Source: Teratosphaeria epicoccoides
Lineage: Eukaryota; Ascomycota; Dothideomycetes; Mycosphaerellales; Teratosphaeriaceae
DNA: 64,000 nt
NCBI GenBank assembly: GCA_021401465.1
Contig: JADDMT010000016.1
Location: 361,231-425,230 of the forward strand
Reading direction: 5' to 3'
Shown here: one piece after another, positions 30,301-40,008 of the stretch
Layout: each line of letters starts with the position of its first letter
Position numbering within the stretch: position 1 is the first letter of the stretch
Position numbers and translations under genes: made by a program
Notes under the pieces: model-generated
What the model was told of the DNA's origin: nothing
What the model saw: only the letters and a program-made list of their open reading frames with translations
Database searches by the model: none

Positions 30301-32724
30301 CTTCTTAGTCGGGTTCTTCCTTGAAAAGAGTAGCGAACTCTTTATACTCATTAGGAACTATGAATTCGACCTTGACTTCTGATTACGTTGCTTTAACCTA
30401 TAGGACGTGTACTTCCTGTTCTAGATCCTTAATAGCAGCTACTATCTCGCTTGAAGTCATAGCACATATTTCGATCTTACCTAGTATGTTATGTACTATA
30501 GGTAGAGGTATCGATCTTAAGAGTTCTAGGAACTAGATCTTCTTATTCTTCTAGTCGAGATAGGGGTTAGTGTTTCTTAGCTATAGCAACCCTAGTACTA
30601 CATCTGAGCCTAGTGACTCTATGATGTCGAACTAGAGCATCTCTTAGTAGTATCCTATCCGTAGAGGCATCATCTTGGTCTCTTCGTTAACTACTCCTTA
30701 GTTGTACGTAACCGGCTTTCTATTAATCGCTTATAGCGAGAAAGCATTCATCTTCGCCTATAGCTTTATCCTAGCTGTCCTAGCAAACTTAGGCGTCATG
30801 AAGATTCTAGTACATCCTGAATCTATTAAGGCCCTAGCTAGCGTCTCGTTAATGTGCACCTATACTCTAAGGTTGTTCGCGTATCTGGCGCTAATCGCGG
30901 CACATCGTTACAGCCCTGTCTAGTCTGTCTGTAGGTCTAATTCTAGCGGACCTTGTCGTTTCCCGAATAACTGTCTTCACGGACTAGTTCAGGGATCATA
31001 CGGTCTCGGCTTCTTCTCTGAGCGTTACTATTCTCTGGCCTAAGAGGTAGTTCTCGCCCTTAGCCTCGCTATTCCTGCGTGTTTCTTGCGTACTCTATCT
31101 TTAAGTAGTAGACTCGGAGTCGTAGCGCTCGTGAAATCTGAATACCTTCGTAGGTTAGGTAGCCTCCCTAGGGCGTAAACTCTACCCTAAACAGTATAAT
31201 TTCTTAGACAACTTTCTAATGCGCGTGAGGTTAAGCTACAACCGGTAGTCTCCTTAGGTGTCGTCGCATACAGTTAGCTAGTTTGTCATACTAAAGCTAG
31301 TCGACATGTTATACTCTATTAATCCATGGGTAAGCTTAAGCCTACTAGTTCTGTATAATTCGGATAATATCGAGCCTGATGTCATGCGGCAGCATAGCCT
31401 ATCGCTCTATGCTCTCGTCTTCCTTAGAATCAGGAATGACGGCTTCGACAATCTCGTAGTTATCGTCCGAACCTTCTTTTTCTTCTTCTAGCTCCTGTTG
31501 CCTTAGGACTGTTGTACTAGAAGGTGTACCCCTTAGCGCATAGATCGACTATGCCTTGTTTCGGCTAGGGTACTATCCGGAACCATCTTTATTACTTATG
31601 TGAATTCGACAATCGTCATTGTAGCACGTAGTCTAAGTAAGTGCGGCATAGTCTAGTTCTCGAGTAGCGGCGGCCTTTTGCTTAGGTGCTGTCGTTGTTA
31701 CGCAAGCCTGCTCTATCCTAGGCGGCTCTTGTCGTTACTTCTTAGCAAAACATTTGCGGGCGAAGTGTCCTTTCTTTCTACAGTTGTAGCACTTGAGATT
31801 ACTCTTGTCGAATAGCTTCTTCAGACTATTCTAGGGAGGAGAGCCCTTCTGCGGCTTTCCTTAGGGTCTATTCCTTAGACGCCCCTTAGTTGCATCTAAC
31901 TCCATAGGTTAGAGACTATAGTAATCGCTTCGCCATTTTAGTGCTAATCGTTAGACCTTATGGTTAGCCTGTACTAGCTTGCGATTTCTATGTTGTCGTT
32001 CTTGCTGTTATTCCTAGATGCGATTATCGATTCTAATCGCGAGATCGCTTATTTCCTTGAATGTCGTTAGCTAATCTCCTCAGGCAATTTCGTCTTTAAC
32101 ACTCTCCTTTAGTCCCTAGTAGAACTAAGCGGCTAAAGCATTATCATTCTAGTCGACTTAAGCAGAGAGGGTCTGAAAGTCTACGCGGTACTTAATAGCG
32201 GAACCCTTCTGCTAGATTCCTAGGAGAGCTCTCTCGGCCTCTTGTTGCTTATTACTAAGCCTAAAAGCTTTGCGTAACGCCTTAAACAAAGACTTGTCTA
32301 AGTTAAGAATCTCCCTAGTTGTCGTCTTCCTAGCTTCGACATTGCTGACGTAATCTAGATAATCTGTTAGATGAGGCTAGATAAACTCGAACGCTAGTCC
32401 CTTCAGGTAAGAGACAATGTACATTATTTGCTTATGATGTGTTATAAACTATTCCGTATCTACGTTAAATGCTAACTAGCATTATAGGATAAACATCTCA
32501 ACTTAAGATCGTTGTCCTATAAACTCTGTAGGGCTTCCTATCTTGAAGCCGTTGTTGCTATGTCTATTCCTAGTAGTTAAACCTGCGACAGATGCTAGAG
32601 CTATCTTGCTAAGGTGATTAGATTTAAGCTACTACGTAATTTAAGGTATAGCGGCAACTTGTTCTTGTAGTGTTAGTTAACTGTTACTAGAAGTAGAACT
32701 AACAGCTAAAGAACTACTTGACAT
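27377..32724 (-). pseudogene. T1-B gag-pol (RIP-inactivated)
   Basis: Gag ATG at 32724, zinc knuckle near 31780, slippery GGGAAAC at 30958-30964 (minus), protease near 30820, RT, RNase H, integrase and chromodomain (near 27540-27620). Co-linear with T1-A; stops are TAG and TAA at Gln and Trp codons. Confidence 0.87.
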
Positions 32725-32783
32725 AGGCGTATGTTAAGCGCTTAACGAGTCCCCTGATGCTTCCTTAGAAATAGTGCTTAAAA

Positions 32784-33253
32784 TGTCATAAGGGTAGGTG
32801 CCGATAGTAGGAAGGTGACTAGGTATTAGACTCGTAGAGCTATGAAGAATATCGACAATAGCAATTATCCTTGTAACTAACTATCCCCTAGGGAAAGGGA
32901 ATTAAATTAAGCACGAAGCTCCTAACTGCCTGTCCTGAAGCTATCCCTATATACTAGAGAGACAGAGCAGCTCTGTTAGATCTGTTAACAGACCTAACAG
33001 ATCTGTGTCTGTAGATCTATAGACTAACCCTATAGATCTAAGGGTCTGTCATCCTACGACAGATCCCTTCTCCCTTGTAGGCCTATAGATCTGTAGACTA
33101 ACCCTACAGATCCGGGGATCTATCCTTACGTGACAGATCCTTTCTCCTATGACTATGCCTATAACTTATAGTACTCCTATAACTATACTATAACTTATAG
33201 CACTTAGGACCCTTATAATCCTGTAACCTACAGTACTCCTGACACTCATGACA
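32784..33253 (-). repeat. T1-B 5' LTR
   Basis: 470 bp, same ends as the other T1 LTRs. The element's primer site (TTAAGCAC on the minus strand) lies just inside at about 32774-32781 and is exactly complementary to GTGCTTAA in this LTR. Confidence 0.9.
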
Positions 33254-33258
33254 TCTAT

Positions 33259-34300
33259 CGACTTAAAGGATGCCTACTACTAGATACTAATCCGAAAGGG
33301 CGACAAGTAGAAGACTACGTTCTAAATGTAGTATAGACACTTTAAGTATATAGTAATGCTGTTTAGCTTAACTAACGCACTAGCGACATTCTAAGCGTAT
33401 ATTAACTAGGCCTTGTCTAGCCTCGTTAATACCTGCTACGTAGTATATTTAGACGATATACTAGTCTACTCTGACTCGAAGGAGGAGTATATTTAACATC
33501 TAAAGATAGTGCTTAAAGAGCTCTATAAGTTCGCTCTATATGCGAATCTAAAGAAGTGCTTATTCCTGACAGATAGGATTAAGTTTCTTAGATACATCGT
33601 TTCTATAGAAGGAGTCATTATAGATGACTAAAGGGTGTCTGTAATTACAGAGTAGCTATAGCCGACTATCCTCTAAGAAGTGTAGGTGTTTCTAGGATTT
33701 ACTAACTTCTACTGCAGATTCATACGATCCTATTCGAAGATTGTCGCTCCTCTTACGGCCCTTACAAAGGGCGCGATTTAAGGTAAAAAGCTAGGGATAG
33801 TGCCTTAGGAGGAGGCTTAGAGTAAGGCTTTCTCTAAACTTAAAGCAGCTTTTTAAACTACGCCTATACTCTGGCACTTTGACCCTACTACGAAGATCCG
33901 AATAGAGACTAATACTTCGAAATTCGCAATAGCCGCAATTATATCGCAGCTCTAGTCGCACGAAGGTAGTACGTAATAGTACCTGATTGCCTTCTAGTCA
34001 CGGAAGATGCAGGGCGCTAAGCTTAATTACGAGACTTATAACTAAGAGCTTTTAGCTATTGTTAACAGCTTCAAGGAGTACTAACACTACCTTGAAGGTG
34101 TAGCGCACCCTATTAAGGTGCTTACTAACTATAATAACCTTCGCGGCTTCATAGGTTTAAAGCAGCTAAGTAGTTAGCAAGCAAGATAGGCGACTTTCCT
34201 CGCTAGCTTTAACTTCGTTATCTAGCATCGTTCTAGGACGACAAACCTAGCCGATTGTCCTTTACGACATCTAGACTATAACACTAGGGAGCAGGGTAGT
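33259..34300 (+). pseudogene. T2-B RT and RNase H (part 2)
   Basis: Continues RT after T1-B: DLKDAYY, VVYLDDILVYSD (33440-33475, catalytic YLDD intact), FLGFTNFYCRFI, then RNase H with a TDxS-like TNTSKFAIA, QELLAIV and LADCPLR. Sequence after about 34300 matches the T2 antisense gene, so integrase and chromodomain are deleted here. Confidence 0.83.
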
Positions 34301-34309
34301 TACGTAACA

Positions 34310-35142
34310 GGATTTAAGTAAGTAACTTACAGCTTAGTCCTCTAGACTAGCTTAGAGGCAGGCTGCCTCTCGGTACGGCGCTAGGGCGTAGCCTTAGCAG
34401 CAGGAACGGTAAATTGCTTGATGACCTTCTTATAGATCATCCGCGTCTTAAAGTCATCGTCAATAGAGGTAAGGGCCCTAAGTTCCTAACACTAGCGGCT
34501 AGTCGGATACTTCTCGACGCTAATAGTAGCCTAGCAGAGAAAGTTAGCATTTATCCTTAGAGGGTACCTATACTATATGCGTACTATAGCGAAGGTCTTA
34601 ACCCTAACAGTTAACACCTTTAAGATCTTCTAGACTAAGTCTATAATCATACCTAGGCAAATGTTCTCGCCTGTTAGCAGAGAGTCGAAGCGAATGCTGC
34701 TATGTAAGTAGTTCGCAGTTATAGTAAAGCACAAGAGAGCGCTAAGCAGGTAGGCAAGTACCTCGTAGTACTTAGCCTGTAGCCTGTTTATAGTCAGAGT
34801 ACCTTTAGCAATCCCCTTGTTACGCGTACTCTAGAAGTTAGCGATGTTACAGCAGAGCTAGTTGTACTCGCTATACACCTCTTTAGGGAGGTCCTAGCAT
34901 TTTTGATGCTTGCTATTATAGTTGACACAATTATAGTAGATACTACCCTCATTAAATCTACTGACGTAGATCTTAGCTATGCTTCGGTTAGTACAAGTCA
35001 CGCATACCTCGCGGGTAGGGGACGCCTTACTAACACGCGGAGGAGAGATGTGTGTAGCTTGGCTGCTAAGGTTGTCAAGGCATCGTTAACATAAGCGACA
35101 ATTACAGGCAGAGCGAGTAGCGTCAAACTTAGCCTGTAGCAT
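34310..35142 (-). pseudogene. T2-B antisense gene, C-terminus deleted
   Basis: ATG at 35142 (MLQAKFDATRS). Same protein as in T2-A and T2-C, retaining the segment MNRLQAKYYEVLAYL-like near 34760 that T2-A lost. Two cluster cysteines are changed (C to R, C to L region) and the C-terminal lysine-rich part is removed by the deletion at about 34300. Confidence 0.65.
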
Positions 35143-35945
35143 ATAAGCTATCATTACTAAGATGAGTTAATTGATCTTGATTAATCAATTGAAGAAGAAG
35201 AAGCTCTAGTTTAGACACGTAGGCATAGCGAGGTAAAAGCTAAGCGAAGTAGAAGCAGAGGTTAATGTTAGTGTTTAGAACAGGAAGTTAGGAAAGCGAC
35301 GAGGTTTTTATACCCTCTAGTAGCCCCCCTATTACCTATCGTAACTGTTAAGCTAGTAACTCGAACTACATGCGCAGAGTACCTACCTTTAGTTAACTTA
35401 CATAGGGACCAAATAATGTAAGAACAGGTAACATGGCTGTCACGCATATGCGCTAACTATACTCGTGCTAGTCTACTAGCATGAAAATGTAACGAGACCC
35501 GCGCTAGGAGCATACTCCTACTGTTTCGAGCAGTACGCGTAGAGTATCCGCACACATTCCTACTAGCCCTAAGGTTCTATAACACGTTTCTTCATAGTCA
35601 CGACTAAATAGGGATAGCTAAGCTATTTGGCAAAGCCGGCGTATATACTCGCCCTATAATTTCAAAGATTAACTAAAGTACATACTTGTAGTTTCCTGAT
35701 ATCTTGATCTACATGTAAAGCGAAGGTATTACGAAGCCGCCTAACATGTAACAGATTAAAAACTAAGTTAGTAACCTCTGTCCTGTATTTGCTGCGAAGA
35801 TGTTAAGGTATATACATGACACATGTTATATAGGCTATCTACCTATTTACTCTTACGCGGTGTAAGCATGCTATGTCCTATACCCTATACGTTCTATATG
35901 CATTACTTAGTAAGGCTAGGGACATCCTCATAGGAGGAGGGGTAG
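35143..35945. other. T2-B noncoding region and polypurine tract
   Basis: Aligns with 14758-15566 of T2-A. No coding domain. Ends in AGGAGGAGGGGTAG, the polypurine tract next to the 3' LTR. Confidence 0.6.
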
Positions 35946-36335
35946 TGATACAGTTAATACTAGGGGGCTATTAGAGCCGCATAGGTTCTAATGCCTACCC
36001 TTAGCATGTAGTAACCCTGCTACACATAGCAAGGGGTCCCTTCGTACATACGTTAGCTTGTATGTCATCTAAGTAGGATTAGTGCTTAACATAGGGATGC
36101 CCTACGTCGCTAACCCTACGGTACCCCTAAGGGGGCTTCCTGACCCCACGATACCCCTACAGGGTTAGGCTCGGACATGCTTTCCCTAATTAAGGGGCGT
36201 CAGGAGTTATAAGCACCTCTAGCGCTACCTCTGCGATAAGCAGAAAGCAGCGCTGTCTTGTACCTATTAAAAGGTCGGATTACTCTGTTACACTACGAGA
36301 TATTTTCATATTATATAGCATATACATCTATATTA
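35946..36335 (+). repeat. T2-B 3' LTR
   Basis: 390 bp, TGATACAGTTAATAC...CATCTATATTA, followed by the CTACG duplication. It differs from the 5' LTR mainly by transitions and a few small indels in the G/C-rich repeats near 36120-36150. Confidence 0.9.
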
Positions 36336-36845
36336 CTACGTAGCTAAGGATAGATCAGAGGATCTCCGCGATTGCTTCCTTGCATGCCTTAAGTACTACT
36401 GTAGTAGGACTAGCTACTTACCCTTCGAGTCTAACTAACTATCCTTTGAGTCTAACTAACTATCCTTCGAGTCTAACTAACTATCCTTCGAGTCTAACTA
36501 ACTATCCTTCGAGTCTAACTAACTATCCTTCGAGTCTAACTAGAGTTTGCGTAGAGGTATGCCTAAGAAGATAAAAGGCGACTACTAAGTAGCAGGTAGT
36601 CTCTCTGACTATTAACTCGCCTGTCTTACGAGCTCGGCTTTCTAGCTTACTCTAACATCTACTCTAACTACTAGCACTTTACCATTTGTAATTGCTATCT
36701 TCAGGCTTGTTAGAAGCGGCGCCTTCTAGTCGATTAGCTATACGTACTTCTTTGACGCAAGGAGACAGGACTCCTGCTTAAACTAGAACTTGTTGTTTTC
36801 TCGTGTTAGAGTAGGGACTTTCTTTCGGTCCTTAGACGAGTCCAT
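36336..36845 (-). pseudogene. Copia gag N-terminus
   Basis: ATG at 36845; reads MDSSKDRKKVPTLTREN then KFxFKQESCLLASKKYV, the pattern of copia gag N-termini (x is TAG at an expected Trp). A 21-bp minisatellite lies in the middle (36421-36545). The frame is then cut by T2-B and resumes at 23637. Confidence 0.75.
36421..36545. repeat. 21-bp minisatellite inside copia gag
   Basis: About six copies of CTATCCTTCGAGTCTAACTAA, one with a C-to-T change (CCTTTGAG). The length is a multiple of three, so each copy adds seven codons. Copies are nearly identical although flanking sequence is heavily mutated. Confidence 0.9.
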
Positions 36846-36929
36846 AGTAAGGAAGTTTTATAAATAGTAAATGAATATGAAATAGATGAACTAAGATTAT
36901 TGTATGTTAAATTCCTATACAGTTTTAGA

Positions 36930-37015
36930 AGGTAACTACGAACTTTTCAACAGTTTTAGAAGGTAACTGCAAGCTTTTAAACAGTTTTAGAAGGTAACTA
37001 CAAACTTTTCAACTA
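36930..37015. repeat. Three-copy ~30-bp tandem repeat in copia leader
   Basis: Three copies of CAGTTTTAGAAGGTAACTAC plus about ten bases (GAACTTTTCAA variants), between the copia gag start and its primer site. Noncoding leader repeat, function unknown. Confidence 0.85.
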
Positions 37016-37191
37016 TGTCTGAATAGTTGCTAGGCTCTTTCACGTCTTATCTGCGTCTTAAGAGTCTGTCTAACCTGCTCTAACAGGCTCTAGTCTTCTT
37101 TACAAAGTGTAGTAGCAGCCTCTAGTCTGCCCTTAATTATCTAGCGGATTAAGTACGCTCTTCTAACAAATTCTCCTAGCTACAGGCAAAA

Positions 37192-37206
37192 CCCGGGCTT
37201 ATAACC
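37192..37206 (-). other. Copia primer-binding site (half initiator tRNA-Met)
   Basis: On the minus strand GGTTATAAGCCCGGG directly follows the 5' LTR. It is complementary to the anticodon arm of eukaryotic initiator tRNA-Met (GGGCUCAUAACC) except one base explained by TG-to-TA RIP. Internal half-tRNA priming is known for Drosophila copia and relatives. Confidence 0.7.
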
Positions 37207-37463
37207 TGTTAAATTAATCCCTAATACAGGCAATAGATTTACGCATAGAAAGTAGCCACAAAATGAATATATTATGTCAGGTATTAGATATATGACAAAC
37301 ATAATTGATGGATTTTTTGAAGAGAAGGTGAAAACTCTTCTCTTCCTAGCCAGGATTATATATCCCTTAACCCCTGACCTAAGTCAGAGAGGTCAGAGTT
37401 AGGGTCCTGCCTGACTCTGACTCCTACTAACTTAGTGCGGCTAGTATGCGGCTGCCTATTACA
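37207..37463 (-). repeat. Copia 5' LTR
   Basis: 257 bp, on the minus strand TGTAATAGG...TTTAACA, followed directly by the primer site. A related fragment is at 5193-5272. The element is inserted in T4 RT coding sequence at 37464; the 3' LTR is not found in the window. Confidence 0.78.
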
Positions 37464-37659
37464 TTTTAACATTCGTGAAGATCTTCCTAGTAGCAAGCTA
37501 GTTTAAGGATTCCTGAATTTGCAGGAGCAGGTAGCAGTTCTTGACTATAAGGGCGTTAAGGGCCTAGTAATTAACGTAGAGTCGTAGCGTACTATCTTTA
37601 TTCTTTGCGAAGAGGATGCCTATACTAGCAGGTAACTTCGACAGCCTAATTTACCCCCG
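37464..37659 (-). pseudogene. T4 reverse transcriptase fragment
   Basis: Minus strand reads SKLPASIGILFAKNKDSTLR then LYVNYxALNALIVKNCYLL, the RT fingers region of a gypsy-type element. It continues the RT start at 44439-44600 once T3-B is removed. The rest of RT is missing beyond the copia insertion. Confidence 0.78.
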
Positions 37660-38003
37660 TGTTACAGTTTAGTCTAAGCCGCACGTGCCTAGACTAAGGC
37701 TACTAATCGTAGGCAAGGCCGAGAGCTACAAGCGATTAGTGTAGACAAACTAAGCACGACTAAGCGTAACTAAGTAACATGCGATTAGCTTGATTAGTAG
37801 CGATTAGTTCTCCTATATATTTAGGAACGTCAAGATGCCCTTATAGCTTCGAGGTGTTTAACTCATGTTATCTACTCACTAATTAGAATTACCTTTGTAC
37901 TAGTCATACTGTCTTAGCTCCCGCTTATGTTAGCTCTCTCTAAAGAAGCCTTAGCTTACATGTGATTAAAGTCATCTGACTACTATCTCGAGTAACCATA
38001 ACA
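37660..38003 (+). repeat. T3-B 5' LTR
   Basis: 344 bp. TATATAT at 37814 is followed exactly 39 nt later by GGTGTTTAA (37853-37861), GGCGTTTAA in the 3' LTR, complementary to the site at 38006. Confidence 0.92.
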
Positions 38004-38005
38004 CT

Positions 38006-38014
38006 TTAAACGCC
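38006..38014 (+). other. T3-B putative self-priming primer-binding site
   Basis: TTAAACGCC begins 3 nt after the LTR and is perfectly complementary over 9 nt to GGCGTTTAA in the 3' LTR (44288-44296). The 5' LTR copy differs by one transition that still allows a G-U pair. Confidence 0.6.
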
Positions 38015-38039
38015 CTTAGGATAAGTGCCTTATCACAAG

Positions 38040-40005
38040 TCGGAAGGGGAACTCCTACCCCTAGCAAGACAGGTAGTACTTAATGTACTACCTCTAGTAT
38101 TAGCAGCGTTCTAGGAACCTATGCCGGAAACGATTCCCTTAAGATTAGGAAGCTAGACTTCTATTATGGCAACCGAGACAAGTTTAACACCTAGTTCAAC
38201 TAGATAGACATGTACTTCATGTTTAATTAGGTTCAAGATAACTTGAAACTAGTCTTCGTAATGACATTCATGTAAGGCAGGGCTTAGCATTAGGTTAGAC
38301 TATTTCTTAGGACCTACCTAGACAGCAACAGAACTAACAACTTAAATGGAATCTTCGCAAGCTACGAACACCTTAAGCATATGATGAGGAAAGTCTTTAG
38401 ATCTTCTAAAAAGGTTACTACTATAGTTAGGGTTATCTAACACTTGACTTAGAAGTAGTCATGTGCTAACTATGCCGCTAAATTCTAGGAATACGCGTAA
38501 CTTACAGATTAGGACGATGAAGCTCTTATGACAATGTATCGACGAGGTCTTAAAGACAACGTTAAGGACGAGCTTATACGCGATAGTAAGAAAGTAGATG
38601 ATATAGGAACATTAGTTAAGGTTACGATCGATCTTAATGACAGGCTCTACGAACGAGCTTTAGAACGACAATATGATTCCAAGACTTCTAGAAAGGCAGG
38701 TTATGCTCCTAGATACAATAATCGACAGAACTATAGTACCTATGATAAGTCAAAGGGGAACAACTATAGCGCGCAACTAATAGAGCTAGACGCTACCTAG
38801 AAGGGTCGAGCATTTAAAGGAAGAAAGGGTAAGAGTTTACCTAAGAAAGCAGGAAGATTAACTTGCTATGCATGTAGTAAGGAAAGCTACATAGCATAGG
38901 ACTATCGCGGCAAAAACATAGTACAACGTAAACAGTTTAACATGATGCAATAAAAGGACTCGGGCAGAGAAGGCCACAAAAGGATTAGTAAGCCAAGCTC
39001 TATTAAGAAAGCGCCGAGGACCTACGTAGAGGTAGCTACTAGAAGAAATCCCTACACAAATGATAGATTATAGTGTAGAGCCCTTAATTAGGAACTCTGT
39101 AAGTATCTATAGTACGATATCTATAAAGAAGACAAGGAACTCTGCAACTACAAGAACGAAGTTAAATTAGAATTTGCTAAGTTAGGGATATTACCTAAGG
39201 AACGCTTGCTAATTCTACTAGAACTACATAGCCTATATAGAGCTCCGACGAAACGCGATTTTTGTATGATAGCAAGAAGGACTAGGCACGCACAACTAAG
39301 CCTTACACGAGAAGAGGCAAGCCTTAAAGAGATTAATGAATCTTGCTTTAACAATGACGACAAAGAAAATCGAGATCCGAATACTTCATTCCCTCCTAGG
39401 GAGGATTTAGGAGCTATCCTAGAAGTACTAGAGTCCCCTTAGCAAGAGGAGGATTAGCAAGAGGATTTAGAGGAGAGTCTAAACACTAAGGAAGAAACAA
39501 CAGATGAAGAAAGTGAAGACGAATTTAGGATTAACGATAATACGATCCTTACATTCACGATAGATGCACTAGTAGCCGCACGAACTATTACCCTGCATCT
39601 AGTACGCAAGTACGAGGAAATGTTTCTAAAGATTAATAGACAGCAAAAAATCGATCCTATCTAATTCGACTATTTCTAGATAAGTCTACGAGCAAAGCTC
39701 TAGAACTACCCTCGAATATTAATAGACTATGCGTACTATAACTTTATCACGGAACGAGTACTAATAGGAAGTACAATTACACCCTATGGATATGTCCTAC
39801 CTAATAACAGGACAATTGTTACTCGAGAAATGCGTCAAGCAGTTTAGCGATTAAACTAGCAATATCGAAAAGCTATAATAGCGTAAGGACGAAACGCATG
39901 TAACGATACCCTTAAAGAGAAATTATATGCCGAAGAAGCACAGATAGTAGGACTACGAATCTGTGACTAGCTAGAGTAACATCAGGCTAATAACTAGTCG
40001 GGAAA
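38040..40005 (+). pseudogene. T3-B gag (RIP-inactivated)
   Basis: One frame contains the capsid-like region (AYEHLK-like near 38360, DNVKDELIRDSKKVDDIGTL at 38555) and a knuckle at 38864 (CYACSKESYIAQDY) in which the His and last Cys are both Tyr, as expected from CAC to TAC and TGT to TAT. A long C-terminal region follows (LILLELHSLYRAPTKRDF, acidic NDDKENRD). Start not determined: no clear ATG in frame. Confidence 0.75.
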
Positions 40006-40008
40006 TAG
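40000..40008 (+). promoter_or_regulatory. Putative -1 frameshift site between T3 gag and pol
   Basis: GGGAAATAG, phased tcG GGA AAT in the gag frame. T3-A has AGGAAACAG here, so each copy looks like a RIP derivative of GGGAAACAG, the same heptamer and same Ser-Gly-Asn codons as in T1. The protease lies in the -1 frame in this copy. Confidence 0.6.

Larger units (their letters stand above)
26275..33253 (-). mobile_element. T1-B, full-length gypsy element nested in T2-B RT
   Basis: 6,979 bp, reverse orientation, two 470-bp LTRs (26275-26744 and 32784-33253) and a perfect TCTAT duplication (26270-26274 and 33254-33258). Removing it restores the T2-B RT frame (IFSSI then DLKDAYY). Order and domains are as in T1-A, with more stops. 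Confidence 0.94.
23638..36335 (+). mobile_element. T2-B, gypsy element split by nested T1-B
   Basis: LTRs at 23638-24024 and 35946-36335 with a perfect CTACG duplication on both sides (23633-23637 and 36336-36340). The interior is interrupted by T1-B (26275-33253). Without T1-B and its duplication it is about 5.7 kb. An internal deletion near 34300 joins the RNase H end to the antisense gene, removing integrase and chromodomain. It sits inside the copia gag. Confidence 0.92.

Noticed and set aside
36380..36574. Secreted or structural repeat protein with NYPSSLT units
   Set aside because: This is one reading of the 21-bp minisatellite on the strand opposite to copia gag; gag homology on the other strand explains the locus.
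36421..37015. CRISPR array
   Set aside because: Repeats are contiguous or nearly so, without unique spacers, and the genome is fungal.
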